64,000 nucleotides of DNA. Source: Dolomedes plantarius (Eukaryota > Arthropoda > Arachnida > Araneae > Dolomedidae). Shown piece after piece: positions 1 through 11,884 of the stretch. Location of the stretch: positions 181,872,374 to 181,936,373 of the forward strand of contig OU015496.1 in NCBI GenBank assembly GCA_907164885.2. The letters are read 5' to 3'. Within the stretch, counting starts at the first letter, position 1; each line of letters begins with the position of its first letter. The notes beneath the pieces were generated by a model. That model made no database searches. It saw only the letters and a list, made by a program, of their open reading frames with translations, and had not been told where the DNA came from. The position numbers and the translations under genes are program-made.

Positions 1-144
1 TAGTTGACACATCAGTGCCTTAAACATGACAAATTATAATCGAACTCGAGAAGTTTTACGTACTGATCGCATCGTGAAGTGGCTAACATAAATGATGAGG
101 CATCAGATAATCACTGGTTTAAACCAGCTTGTTTATATCTGATA
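1..144. other. Unannotated AT-rich flank
   Basis: No coding sequence, repeat or terminal motif is recognised before the first Tc1 element. Confidence 0.5.
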
Positions 145-146
145 TA

Positions 147-1375
147 CACTATCTGACCAAAAGTATCCGTTCACCCCCCTAAAGAAGTGGATCTGGCAGG
201 TGACGTAATTCGATGCGTAACCGAAAGCTATAAAAGTGTTGGTAGTGGTTTGTCAGGTCATATTTATGCGTTTGTAAGACAATGAGTAAGTAAAAGGAGC
301 TTAGTGACTTTCATCGTGGCATTATAGTGGGATGCCACCTTTGTGGGAAATCAGTTCGTGAAATATCGAACATTCTACAGAAGCCAAAATCCACTGTGAG
401 GGATGCAATTGTGAAATGGAAACGTCGAGGCAGTGAAACTGCGGAACGAAGTGGCTGGCCGAAAAAAATCTGTGAACGCAGCCGTAGAACTCTGAAAAGG
501 GTAGTGAAACAAAATCGCAAGTCCTCGTTGATTGAAATCACTCAGGAGTTCCAAAGTTCATCAGGCGTTAGTGCTAGTAGCAGGACTATTCGCCGAGAGT
601 TAAAAAAAACCTGGGATTCCATGGTCGTTCATCCACTCACAAGCCGACATCACTCCCCAGAATGCGAAGTGTCGATTGCAATAGTGCAAAGCTCACCGTC
701 ATTGGACTGTGGACATGTAGAAAAATGTTCTATGGAGTGATGAATCTCGCTTTACAATCTAGCAGTCCGATGGACGCGTCTGGGTTTGGGGGATGCCCGG
801 CGAGCGCTTCTTACGTGACTGCATTGTGCCGACTGTTAAGTTTGGTGGTGGCAGCAACGTGGCGTGGGGTGTTTTTCATGGTTTGGCCTGGGTTCCTTAG
901 TCCCTGTGGTTGGAAACATGAACTCTGAGATGTATGTGGACATTCTGGACAATGCTGTTCTCCCAATTCTATGGCAATATTTCGGGGAAGGTTCATTTCT
1001 CTTACAGCAGGATAAACTGCTCCGTTCACACATCGAGACTTGCGCAGGCATGGTTTGACGAAATGGGTGTTCAAAAACTGGACTGACCTTCACAGAGACC
1101 CGATATAAATCCCATTAAACACCTTTGGGACGAGTTAGAACGCAGATTACGTAGCCAGCTAAATCGACCATCCTCACTGCCAGCACTCACTTCAGCTTCG
1201 ATGGACGCCTGGAAGTCAATTGCTATGGACGCCTATCAAAAACTGATGGAAAGTTTCTCCAGACGTATGCAGGTTTTCATCGATGCAAAAGGAGGACCAA
1301 CATCATATTAATATATGCCTCAGAACTATTCGAGTCCGTACCACTGGGCGTCCGGATACTTTTGGCCAGATGGTG
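147..1375 (+). mobile_element. Tc1-like DNA transposon (decayed)
   Basis: The terminal inverted repeats are about 23 bp with two mismatches. The left end begins CACTATCTGACCAAAAGTAT and the right end read inward begins CACCATCTGGCCAAAAGTAT. A TA dinucleotide lies immediately outside each end (145-146 and 1376-1377), the Tc1/mariner target duplication. The length of about 1.23 kb is normal for a Tc1 element with one transposase gene. The enclosed reading frame is broken in several places, so this copy cannot move by itself. Confidence 0.93.
282..1311 (+). pseudogene. Tc1 transposase pseudogene
   Basis: This is the remnant of a Tc1/IS630-type DDE transposase. An ATG at 282 is followed three codons later by an in-frame TAA. 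Reading then continues with a helix-turn-helix-like N-terminus (GKSVREISNILQKPKSTVRD). The aspartate block appears as QQDK near 1008, beside a frameshift. The C-terminal block reads RPDINPIKHLWDELE, where the family normally has PIE: the third catalytic glutamate looks replaced by lysine. The frame ends GGPTSY-stop at 1309-1311. At least two frameshifts and several stops separate the segments. The family call is secure; exact frameshift positions need alignment to an intact relative. Confidence 0.88.
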
Positions 1376-1377
1376 TA

Positions 1378-4048
1378 TGTCTCTCCCTTATTTTCTAACC
1401 AACATTTGAAACTCTAGTAACGTCACGTAACGTCCTCATCTCTCTTCTGAGATCTTAGACGGGATGGTTTGCGACCCCTTTGAACTCAGCTGTGATACAA
1501 TCCCTAGACCCCCACGGGGAGATCGAGCGTGGGATTAGAGAGAAAGTCGAACTGACACCTAGGGAGTTCATGCGGAGATAGCCTGTGCGTACACACCAAG
1601 CTATCCAGGTGTTTTTCAGAGGTCAACTCCGGTGGTAGCAGATCAAGCTAATCGAGGTATTGTCGCAGGCAATCCAAATGAGAAGGGAGCTCTCGGTTTG
1701 AGAAAGAATAGTTATCTCTGTTTTGTAAAGACATTTTTGGTTATTAGAAAAAGAGGTAAATAATTTAGATACTTCTCTTTAATTGACAGCAGAATGCTAC
1801 ATTCTCTTTCGAAAAGAGAAAAAAAATTTTAATCTTTGTTGCTGCTTTTTTAATCTCTTTTGTTTACTTATTCTGATTAGTGCTTTTGCTAGTCTGTCAG
1901 AATTTTCTCATCTAAATTAATTCTGTCATCCCCATTTTCAAATTGTAAAATATTTCTGTTTAAATTATCCGGAGATATCTACCGTCTAAAACGATATTTT
2001 TATCGGAATCGTTAATAACTCTGCGTGTGATTGGCAACCTTTTCCCATACTGCACTGACTCTCAAAAATCGGTTCATCCGTGATTTTTCGTTGTCGGATA
2101 AAATATCCGTCAGTGTAGTGAACATAAATATTAGGAGGACAACAATACTGAACAATAATATTGGATTGATGAATGTAAAACCCAACTATTAAATTAACAT
2201 ACAATGAAACTAATGGCATGCATATTCAGACAGTAGCCTAGAATACATAAAAATGCATTAATTTTGTTTTTCCACGCTATATAGCGTTTCAAAATTACTA
2301 AGGAGAAAATTTGTGTTATTGAACTGCATATATTTTACGCATTTTCTGATATCGTTATGGTGGGATCAAAGAATTTTACTAACGCATTCACGTGGATGTA
2401 TCTAGAATAGAAGTAAATATCCCTGCATATTATTATAATAATCACTAATAAGGGATTTGTTTTTTCATAATATGTCCTCGTATAAGAAAAGTACGAAGCA
2501 AGTTAAGAGTTTAGTAAACGTTAAAATCTACTAAATGTAAAACAGGGATGTAGAAGGAAGTCACTTTTAAAGTTATAGGAGAACAGATTCCTTTTTAAAA
2601 TGTCATTTTTTTATTTCCTTTTCTTAACCTTACTGAGAGATAAAATTCCCCATAGCTTAGCACGAGGATTCAAAACCTGCGATGTCATTTGATGGCGCAT
2701 CAAGGGAGCCTTAGGACTCATGCGATTGTTAAAACAATAAATTTCATTAATTTCACATCCTTTTCGATTCCCTGTATTTTATACTGTAGCAACAGAAAAA
2801 ACTCCCATTCAAATATAATTTAGGCATTATATTTTTTAAAATAAAGTTCGAACTATATGTTACATATTTGTTTATGTTTTTATAAAATATTGTTAATTGG
2901 ATTTTTTTGTAATCAAAAAGAGCATAGAAGATATTTCTAAAAGTTTTGTTAAAATCAAAAAGCTTTATCTAAACAATATCTGGGAATTTTTTCTTTTGAT
3001 TTATCGCAAATAACTCTAGGCTAAATAAATTTGAACCTATATATTTTTTTTCTAAAATTAGAATTTTTTTTCCACTGGGTTATATAAAACAAAACCAAAA
3101 ATAAATGGAAAACTATATTCATTGAACCATCTCTTTTGAATGAAGTAACAAGTTAGCGTGTTTATTCCTTATTACCAAAATCAGACAATGCATTCAGCGA
3201 AAAAGAAAAGCAAAAAACAAATAAAAAGAACCGTACACGTAATTCAAATACCTCGCGAGGAACAGGAAAATCTACTGTTGTCAAACAATGAAGGTGAGCG
3301 TTTTATCCTCGAGCTACTAAACATGTATTTTTAAATATATATATATATATAAAAGAAAAAGAAAACTTGACGTCATATTTCTTTTCAGCAGGAAGTTTCA
3401 TGGAAAATAATTTTCTGGTGCTTAACTTATGCCGTTAAAAACATTATACTATCGATATCATAATCGAAAAAATTCACTAAACAAACTTTAAGCATATCCA
3501 AAGCTATAAAGCCATCTTCTTTTCTGCTATCGGAACAGGAAAACTTATAAAGTAGGGATGATATAAATCTCTATTTTGATCACGTAATGTTTCAGATTAT
3601 ATGTTTTATTTTGGTCATAATTTATGAGAGACATGTTTTTCAATGTGAATTCTATTTTAGAACTATTTTTTATAAGCCTCTTTCAGGAAATGAAAAATTA
3701 TTGAAATTTTTAGATGTGACATTTAATGTTAAGTATCTTGGCGACAGAATTTATTAGATATTACGTTAAATGGAATTTAAAAGAAAAAGATTTTGAAAAT
3801 AAGATATGTTGGTGTTTAAAATTATATAATGCATTATGTAACAAAATGCGTTTACAATGGACCATTGAACGATATGTTAAGACAAAATAGTTTTAAGAGT
3901 CAAATAGCAATAGATTTTGCTACATTAAATTAAGCGTGTAGTTCTGAAAATAAATGTGAAATATATATAATTTTTTATGATTATTTATTTCATTTTAAGA
4001 GAAAATATTAAGTATAAGAAATATTTACAGACATATGGGAAGTATATA
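1378..4048. other. Long gene-free AT-rich stretch
   Basis: No supportable gene is seen. A locally more G+C-rich block at about 1415-1700 stands out from its surroundings but matches nothing I recognise. A short TA run lies near 3338-3352. Open frames here are short and lack family motifs. Confidence 0.5.
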
Positions 4049-4056
4049 CTGTACAC

Positions 4057-4478
4057 CAGTGATGGCCAGTGTTTTTAGTGTATGTGCCAAATCAAAACTA
4101 ATACGAAAATTCAGAGTTCCGCAATCAAAATATACTGCAGAAGTGTAGAATGTAGCAGGCATACATTCATACAGTATATATTTCATTGTGGCATGTCATA
4201 AAATTTTATTCAATTGAAGCAAAAATTACTGAAACAATTTAAAATAATTTCTTTTATTAAAATTTTATTTTACAATACGTTAATAATTGTTGCGTGGGTA
4301 GCCTAATTTATTTGAGAACAACTTTTACAACCCAACGGCATTAAACTTATAAAAAAAAACTTTTAAACTTCAGCAAATTTTCATTTTTTTTTTCGCAGAT
4401 CGATAATGATTGGAATGGCATTTGAAGATAGCTTACGGGACACAAGTGGCACCGTTGCCACACGATGGCCTCCTGCTG
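4057..4478. mobile_element. Candidate hAT-like MITE
   Basis: The left end CAGTGATGGCCAGTG faces a right end that reads inward as CAGCAGGAGGCCATC. Eight-base flanks CTGTACAC (4049-4056) and ATGTTCAC (4479-4486) agree at six of eight positions, as expected for an eroded hAT 8-bp target duplication. There is no coding potential. The terminal repeats are weak, so this is a candidate only. Confidence 0.5.
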
Positions 4479-4588
4479 ATGTTCACTAATATATACTTAA
4501 TATATTATCGTTTTATATGTTCACTCGTTTTCATTGACTCATGCGAAAAAAACTGAAAGAATTAATCAAGATATTAGCTTAGGACTAA

Positions 4589-5031
4589 GGGCCTGTTCAC
4601 ATAGGAGTCCGTTGCGTAGCGTTAAGGGAAAGATGACGTTGAGACGAAAATAAACCAATCATAGGAGTTAAAAATTTCATTGCTAATCGTTTGGAGGCAT
4701 ATGAGGCGATGAAAGGCAAAGTGGTGTAAGTCAGTTAGTCAAGTGGTGTAAGTCAAAAGAGTTTAACTGCAAAAACTACAAAAAATTCCACCATAAATTG
4801 AACAAATTATAATTCATAGCAATTATTACAATATTGCAAATAATAACTATTTACAATTCCACTATAAATTGAACATGGAGATTACATATTTGCCCCCAAA
4901 TGAAAAAAAGGTGAAAAAGTGACTTACACCACTTTGCCTTTCAACGCCTCATATGATTGGTTTATTTTCGTCTCAACGTCATCTTTTCCTTAACGCAACG
5001 CTACGCAACGGACTCCTATGTGAACAGGCCC
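4589..5031. mobile_element. Palindromic MITE, long copy
   Basis: Both ends begin GGGCCTGTTCACATAGGAGT when read inward, and the arms stay similar for about 80 bp. A second inverted pair lies inside: GGCAAAGTGGTGTAAGTCA near 4715 and its complement near 4920. The left arm contains an extra block (about 4662-4697) absent from the right arm. The complement of that block forms the core of the shorter relative at 13941-14126. No coding sequence. Flanks are TAA and TTA; no clean target duplication is resolved. Confidence 0.85.
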
Positions 5032-5972
5032 TTAAAACTAAATCCCAATTATCTCGCCAAAGCTGGAAGGCAGAGGGTAACACCTTATCAAAAAAGTTAA
5101 AAAAATCTCAATAGTTTAAAAGATCGTTCTTGCAAAGTAAAAATAAAAAGGCATTTTTATTAAAGTACTGGGTGTTCAGTTCTTGAACTACAAAGTTATT
5201 GGGGAATTCAAGCCTCTCATTTTGATGGAAAACAACAAAAATGTCCAATCATTTCATTACATCATACCACTGCCCACATGGCATAGTGATAAACGTTTCA
5301 AGCTTCCCCAAAGTGGGCTCGATTTTTAACAGGATAAGGCTCGGTCGTTTCTGTGCTGTCCCCTATGAGGAAACGGTGTTGGTTCACCTATAAAGTGTTC
5401 CCATTGCCAACAAAAATCGGGATGGGGATAAATCATTGTCCTCAGAACAAATTACCTGCCGCGTTGGAAAAATATAAAGTTAATAACATAAATTTGAATG
5501 CTTTGTGTCAAGCTATTAAATAGAAAAAAAAACTCGTTTTTCTCGATTCGCAAGTTTTGATTCATCCTTTGTATACTTAAAATTCTCTTTAACTTTTAAG
5601 ACCTTTTCCAAACTGAATTGCAAACGCTTTCTCTTTTATTGTAAGTATTTGACAGTATCTCCTTAATTCTTGTATATCTGCTGTTTTTTAGTAGTCACTT
5701 AACTTCTCCAAGGGCACCGGCATTCATTTGTTCGAGCTCGCTTCGTGTTCCGATTCAATAGTTTTATTATTCCCGAGTGGTAACGGCATTGCATTTCATT
5801 GCCTGTTCGGTTTGACAGATGACACTGAGACTGCAAGAGTTTTGTTCTACATTATCTTAAATTTTAAAAAAAATTACGTTTTTATCAAGCACTGTGTAAA
5901 GGCAGTTGTATGCATCATGCCACATTTCAACTCATGCAAAAACGAAAGAACAAATACTTCTTGGTAAGTAGA
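5032..5972. other. Gene-free AT-rich stretch
   Basis: No recognisable gene or mobile-element end. A 79-codon open frame at 5728-5967 has no family motif and is probably chance. Confidence 0.45.
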
Positions 5973-6695
5973 CTAACTGAATACCCGTGCTTCGCTACGG
6001 AGTACATTCACATTAAATACAACGGTCAATGTATGCAATTAATGCCAAAAAAAAATATATTTATAAAAGAATCGTAACGGATACTTTTATAGACAAAATA
6101 ATGTAAAAGAAAATATTCAAATTAAATACAACGGTCAATGTATGCAATCAATTTGTATGTTCAATATCCATAAAACATACTAATTTGAATTAAATTCTTA
6201 AAAAACTTCCATCTCAATTAGTTTAGTAGTTAAATTTTATCTTTTACCGTATTTTAATATTTTTTTGTCAATTTATATCGTTGTTATGCACGGGACGCAA
6301 AATTAATTTAAAGTATCACAAAAAGAAAAGAAACCACGTAATCGGCATTTAATAAATTAAATTCTAAAAATTAATCTTTAAATTTTCACTAAAAATCAGA
6401 AAATAAAGGTACAAATTCGAAAAAGATTTAATTTTAAAGGAATTTTTATGGTCTTTTTCGTGATATGAATTTTATAACTCTCAAATTATTATTTTAAATG
6501 CAAAATTTAAAAAGTTACAAAAACAGCTTAAAAATTTAATTTAAAAAAATCTAAGCAGAATTTTTCAAAATTTTTTCTTAGTGCACCCCTACACTATAAA
6601 AAGAATCGCCATGCAAAATTTCAGCCCTTTAGGTTCAGCGGTTTGGTCTGTGCGTTATCTGTCAGTCAATCAGGGAACTGTTTTATATATATAGA
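5973..6695 (-). mobile_element. Helitron-like non-autonomous element, copy A
   Basis: On the minus strand the copy begins TCTATATATATAAAACAG at 6695 and runs to a G+C-rich hairpin region (CCGTAGCGAAGCACGGG) followed by TTCAGTTAG near 5973. This matches the other copies in the window, with the final CTAG decayed to TTAG. An A/T pair flanks the copy, the Helitron insertion preference. The body contains no open frame of note. It belongs with copies at 24040, 33096, 39480, 39937, 48054 and 55925. Confidence 0.78.
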
Positions 6696-6814
6696 TTACT
6701 AAAATTCACACTAAATTGCATGCCGCGGTTTCTAGTCTTAACACATGTCATCCCTTTTCTGCCCTTAGTTTTTCTCGTGGTTGCTGGTTGATCGGTTGGT
6801 TGCTAGCACTGCGG

Positions 6815-7021
6815 TCTTTTTTTTTTTCGAGACGAAATCTAATTAGACCGGAACCTACTGCATAAAGCCGATTCAATGGTTGCAAACGTCCATGCAACCG
6901 TTAGTACCATTAGTCCGTTAGTAACCGTTATTAACCGTTAGTCCAACCAATAGTAGGACTCAAACCCATAGACTCTGGTACCGAAAACCAGCGCTGTGGC
7001 CATTCGACAATCGCCCGACCC
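6815..7021 (-). mobile_element. tRNA-like SINE remnant
   Basis: Read on the minus strand, the segment begins with a tRNA-like head. It has an A-box-like stretch (GGCCACAGCGCTGG) and a B-box-like GGTTTGAGTCC near 6955-6965. A T-tract at 6818-6828 on the plus strand would be its A-rich tail. The middle holds short repeats of GTTAGTAACC. The GCGCTGGTTTTCGG stretch resembles the head of the SINEs at 34049, 54461 and 62380. Confidence 0.6.
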
Positions 7022-8042
7022 TTGGTTGCATCTGTGACGTGTATCAAACTGCTTCATAGCAAATGGGAATTTAGTTACATTATCTCTCCAAAAACCCTGT
7101 GTAGTTGTAGTGAACTACTGTGGCGTAACGGTGAAAGTTTAAGGCTAGTCTCTGAGGCGTTGCTAAAAATTACTACTATTGAACAAAGAAAGACAGAGTC
7201 CTAAAAAAAGCGAAGGCCAATTTTTTAAAACAAAAACTTAACGAGTAAATTTATTTACAAACAGAAAAACTTAACATTTAAGGTTACAACATATTCAATT
7301 TAACTCCGTGTAGATTTACAACGTACAGAGCCTATCAAACACACGTCCGTACAGGCCGCGTTCTTTCTAGCGTCTCTCTCTCAGACAGGGGGTCGGCAAT
7401 CACTGGTGGCAGTTCCTTCGTAACTTTATTGCATTCCAGAATCGTTAGGATGACAGCTTTATCGGCTGCATCTGTGAGAAAACGTTTTTTAACCCACCCC
7501 CCACGTGTTCAAAGCCGGTGGAAACAGGCAACACTTTTCCTTGAAAAACACGCAGCTGTGTTTCAAGCTCTCTGTGGAGTCTTTGGAAAAATAAGACCAT
7601 ACATCCATACATCCAGTACGCTACACTACTGATGAAGGGCTTAGTAAAAAAACTCAACGCTCATTTAACCAAAATTCAAAAACTTAGAATTTTTTTATCA
7701 CTTTATTTTGAGAAGTAACTTCTGTGTGTACTAATTAAAAAATGCTTTTTAAGACAACATTTTTGGTTGATTTGTCATAGTTCAAATTATTCGATTTTTT
7801 TCCTTCCTTTTTCCCCGGCTCAGAACCCCACAGTGACACATAACCGAATTACCACCCTTTATCGAACAAAAATAGTTTAACCATAAACAAAAGATTCCAT
7901 TTCCGACAGGATGCAAGTTTGAACTCTGAAAGAATCCGCCATTTTTATCTAAATTTAATGGTGAATGAACAATTATAAAACATGAACTAAATATTACTCG
8001 GTATCCCGTAATGCTATATTAATGACATTTCTTCTACTCTAT
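7022..8042. other. Gene-free stretch
   Basis: No supportable gene. A more G+C-rich block at about 7330-7620 carries overlapping 60-70 codon open frames on both strands with no motif. Confidence 0.45.
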
Positions 8043-8339
8043 TGTAAAAATAAGAAAAAAGCTACAAGCCCTGATATTCGTTTGTAAGAGGTTGGCGTTG
8101 AAAAATAATGTTTAATCTATAAGTAGATTAAAGGTAATAAGGCTTTATCTAGCGACTGCACACAAGAAGTCCGAGTTTTTCTGTAATTAAATAGAGGAAA
8201 TACAGCACCTATCATAAGAGAAGAAAATTTCTACACTTATGATATGTGGTGTATTTATTTATGGATTAAACATCATTTTTTAACACCGACTTCTTACAAA
8301 CGAATATCAGGGCTTGTATCTTTATTCTTATTTTTACAG
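8043..8339. repeat. Imperfect inverted repeat (79-bp arms)
   Basis: The arm at 8043-8121 contains ACAAGCCCTGATATTCGTTT, and its complement recurs in the arm at 8261-8339. The arms agree for about 79 bp with scattered mismatches and enclose about 140 bp without coding potential. It could be a fold-back MITE or the ends of a small DNA element. No target duplication was identified. Confidence 0.75.
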
Positions 8340-8880
8340 CAAAAAATTGTTTTTCCAACAATAATTGCAATATTTGTCTCAAATAAAATAAAAGACTATT
8401 TGACTCAAAATAATGTGCGGCTTTTAACCCTGAATTTTGTCTGTAATTTGGATTGACATCTTCCGTTTCCCAAAGGCCAGGGCGTGGCTGTTTTATGTTT
8501 ACTTTCTGTATGCAAAGCAAATGTTTTTTTAACTAAGACAAACAAAATTATACATTTTTGGGATATTTCACCTATCATTAAAGTCACCGGCTGCATATTG
8601 ATAGAATAAAGTTATAGCCCAACCCACTTCATTAGAGTCAGAATAATTCGTTGAAAGCATTATTTAGTTTCAAATTTTAAACATTTTGACATTGAGGAAT
8701 CACAGAAAACTTGTCTCACCCGTTATGTTTAATGTCTGTAGATGATGAAACTAAAATCCCCCGACGTACATTTCATCTACAAATAATTAATTCACTACAC
8801 GGTATAATGTGTTTGCTATTGATCCACATCTGAATAAATGGCGTATTTCTTGTCTACTCGGCTTTTTGACGGCGCTTTTG

Positions 8881-8885
<5 letters not shown>
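8340..8885. other. Gene-free stretch
   Basis: No gene, repeat boundary or terminal motif recognised. Confidence 0.45.

Positions 8886-8931
<46 letters not shown>
8886..8931. repeat. (TA)n microsatellite
   Basis: Uninterrupted alternating T and A for about 45 bases. Confidence 0.97.
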
Positions 8932-8933
<2 letters not shown>

Positions 8934-9049
8934 AAATTAAATATTGTACAGGAATTATTTCTTATTTTACGAGGGTATTTTCCTTTTTGTTAAATTTAAA
9001 CTCACTTATACCTTTGTGAAATAAATCTTCTTGCGTAATTGTTGCTTCA

Positions 9050-9684
9050 ATTTTATTTTTCTAACGTGGAGGCACTTGTTGCTAGATATTCGCCTGTATG
9101 TACACCGCGAGACTGCTGGCCATTCATTTAAGGGGGCATCATATAGGTGGCCAGCACTACCCCCTACAAGCCGGTCCTGTAATTTAGAATCGAGTCAAAT
9201 GACGAGACCGTACAATTGACCCCGCACCTCCAGAGGTAAATTTGAGAACTTGGAGGACATTGCCGCCACGACATATTTTTCGTACACCAGCCGCTATTAG
9301 TGTACACGGCGGTGGATTTGTCAGCAGGGCCGCCCAGAGACTTTACGGAGCCTGGGGCAAACTTCTGTTGGGGGCCCCAAGAAATATGATTAATCGAATA
9401 ATTTTTATTATTTTTTTTTGGGGGGGGGGAGGGGCCTTTTTTCAGGAGATTATTTTGAATTCTGAAGTACGGTACAAATTTCAGAATTTTCTTTCGGAGG
9501 AAATCTAATAAATAAATTTTTTTAAATTTTTTAGGGCCCCTCCGGCAGTTGGGGGCCTGGGGCAAAGTGCCCCAGTTGCCTCCCCCCCCCCCTTGTGGGG
9601 GTCCCTGTTTGTCAGCGATGGGCATCGAACTAGTGAAGTTCAGATCACTGGCTCGCTGCCTTTGCTAACTGGGTCACCGCGCCT
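9050..9684 (-). mobile_element. tRNA-derived SINE, split by a hAT MITE
   Basis: The 12-base target duplication ATTGTTGCTTCA is perfect (9038-9049 and 9685-9696). Read on the minus strand, the head at about 9684-9608 is tRNA-like with a B-box-like AGTTCGATGCC. The tail at 9170-9065 ends CAAGTGCCTCCACG and an A-rich run, shared with the SINEs at 34049, 54461 and 62380. The head differs from theirs. A hAT MITE (9325-9607) splits the element. Confidence 0.88.
9325..9607. mobile_element. hAT MITE inside the SINE
   Basis: The ends CAGGGCCGCC and (inward from the right) CAGGGACCCC are flanked by a perfect 8-bp duplication TTTGTCAG (9317-9324 and 9608-9615), the hAT target-site size. The 283-bp interior is non-coding, with G and C homopolymer tracts at about 9419-9430 and 9583-9592. 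Removing it restores the SINE. Confidence 0.9.
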
Positions 9685-9696
9685 ATTGTTGCTTCA

Positions 9697-9990
9697 TTGC
9701 AGCATATATCGTAATTTAAGTTATTCTCTTCAATTTATATTTTATTATATTAAATATTTACTCTTAAATTAATTCGTTTCATAATTTTTTATTACTAAGT
9801 TTCCATATCTAGAAGTTAGAACATAGTAGATCCAACATTATTTTTTTTAAACCTATATAAATCACTAATTTTAAGTACGGTCTTACATCTATAAGTCATC
9901 ACAGCATTTGTAAAAATGAGAAAATGAAGCAATATTTGAAAGTTATTCAGGGTGACACATAATCTACAAATTCTCATTGTTACAATACAG
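9697..9990. other. Gene-free AT-rich stretch
   Basis: Nothing recognised between the SINE and the IS630-type remnant. Confidence 0.45.
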
Positions 9991-10480
9991 GGTCATTGAA
10001 AAAGGTGTCCGTGATTGCAACGTGAAATAAAGAACCATATAATAGAACTCATGGTGTTTATTTTTTCACCAAAAGATATAGAAACGAATCAAGTTTTGGA
10101 CATTACCCAGTAGGTTTCAATACGATCACCCCTCGTCACTCGGCAGACCACTAGGTGAGGTGATAGTCGATCTCCATCCAGGTACACTCGATCATAGCAG
10201 GAGCACTGGCTATTCCAGCAGTGATTCTGTCCGATAAATGGCATAGTCCCGCATCTTCTCAGGGTACACAATTTTTTTTCAGGTAACCCCATACATAAAA
10301 GTCTAGAGGAGTCAAATCGGAGCTTCTTGGTGGCCAAAAAATTGGATCGTCACTTCCTATTCAACGTCAAAACCCACGTAGGAGTAAGCGCGACATCACA
10401 ACTTTGGCGCATGCCCCCAGAGCAGTCCCGGTCGCCATGACATGGAAAAATAAAAGTCCTAGAGTTAACATACTACCTGT
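9990..10480 (-). pseudogene. IS630/mariner-type transposase C-terminal remnant
   Basis: On the minus strand near 10330-10260 the translation gives WPPRSSDLTPLDFYVWGYLK. This is the C-terminal catalytic block of IS630-superfamily transposases (proline-aspartate-leucine-threonine followed by an aromatic-rich stretch). Further 3' the frame is interrupted by stops and shifts. CAGGGTCATTGAAAAAGGTG near 9989 may be the element's terminal repeat. The other half is missing or unrecognisable before the Tc1 element at 10565. Confidence 0.6.
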
Positions 10481-10564
10481 TGCTACGTAAAATCCGATCG
10501 GTCGATTGTTGTTCCCGGTGTGCACAACTGAAATCACGGACATATTTTTCGATGACACTGTATA

Positions 10565-11882
10565 CACTCATGGACAAAAAAAAAATTAGCGCACCAAGAA
10601 GGAGTCGTCAAAATGAAAGGAAATTTTACATACGTAATGACTAGTTTGATATAAGTAAATGATAAGAAAATCACAGAAAAAGGATAATTTATTTCAGAAA
10701 AAAAGGCAAAAGAACGGAGGAGTTAATACTCCGTTGCACCCCCTCTAGCGCGAATGCACGATACGATACGATCGGGCATTGAGTCATACAAGTTCTGTAT
10801 GATGTCTTGAGACATTTCGTTCCATATTTGCTGTAACCTTGCCTCTAGTTCGTTCAAACTCGTGGGATGCCCAACTCGTCGTCCCAAATGATCCCAGATA
10901 TGCTCGATTGGAGACAAATCTGGGGATCGGGCAGGCCAAGGAAGGGTAGTAACAGTGCGGAGACAGTCTTGTGACACCCTTGCCGTATGAGGCCGAGCAT
11001 TGTAAGTAATGGCACCCCATACCATGTATTGTAAGTAATGGCACCCCATACCATCACACCAGCTGTGGGAGCGATGTGTCGCTGTACAGCAAAGGCAGGA
11101 TTGAAGCGTTCACCACAGGCTCTCCACACACGAACACGATTGTCATCACTGCCGAGATTTAATCTGGATTCGTCGCTAAAGACGACCTGGTTCCATTCCG
11201 CTGCAGTCCAGTTTCCTCGTGCGCGGCAAAACTCCAAACGGAGGCGTCGATGGGTGGGCGTCAAGGGCAGCACACGTAATGGGCGCCGCGATACCAACTG
11301 TCCTTCAGCCAGGCGCCTTCGTATGGTTCGAAAAGACACAGAGCCCCTAGTGAAGGTGCTACCTGTGCCTGGATGGCGGCCGATGAAGCAGTTGGTTGTA
11401 CGCGTGCATTTCTTACGATGTGGCGGTCTTCTCGACGACTGGTCTGTCGAGGGCGTCCTGAGCCTGGTCTTCGTGTACATGACATCTCTCGGGTCCACTG
11501 GTCCCAACACCTCCTCACAACACAATCAGAGCGGCCTAATTGACGAGCTACTCGCCTAGCTGACCACCCAGCTTCCATCATCCCGACGATTCTCCCCCTC
11601 TCAAACTGCGACAACTGCTTATATTGTCTTCGAACACGGCGTAATGGCATGACTATCTCAGCTCTTCCTTTGTAAATGATTCAGCACACTCAAACAAGCT
11701 TTGGTTACCTGTTTTATACTCCACAGAGTACGATGTTCAACGTCCTATACCGGCTATACGTAATGCGCAATCACGCTGCATTTCTAATCATTTGCATATC
11801 TCCCCGACATGTACCTTCATTGCAAGTTTCGTTACGATCCCGCAATTATTTCTTGGTGCGCTAATTTTTTTGTCCATGAGTG
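10565..11882 (-). mobile_element. Tc1-like DNA transposon
   Basis: The inverted repeats of about 35 bp start CACTCATGGACAAAAAA at both ends and include TTAGCGCACCAAGAA. TA flanks both ends (10563-10564 and 11883-11884). The length of 1.32 kb is standard for Tc1. The transposase reads on the minus strand. Confidence 0.95.
10723..11650 (-). pseudogene. Tc1 transposase pseudogene, internally deleted
   Basis: The N-terminus (11650-11261) reads QLSQFERGRIVGMMEAGWS, followed by a second helix-turn-helix and a GRPR-type basic motif, typical of Tc1. A frameshift leads into a block with FSDESRLNLGSDDNRVRVWR, holding the first catalytic aspartate. The C-terminus (11049-10723) has ARPHTARVSQ, then SPDLSPIEHIWDHLGRR, then RARGGATEY-stop. 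Between the GAITYN stretch and ARPHTA the second catalytic aspartate segment (normally QDNARPHT) is missing. Near 11006-11054 a stretch of about 24 bp is duplicated in tandem. Deletion, duplication and frameshift make it non-functional. Confidence 0.9.
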
Positions 11883-11884
11883 TA

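Noticed and set aside
4586..5034. TTA/TAA target duplication for the palindromic MITE (Harbinger-type)
   Set aside because: The flanks are TAA and TTA in one copy and TTA and TTG in the other, so no consistent direct duplication is supported.
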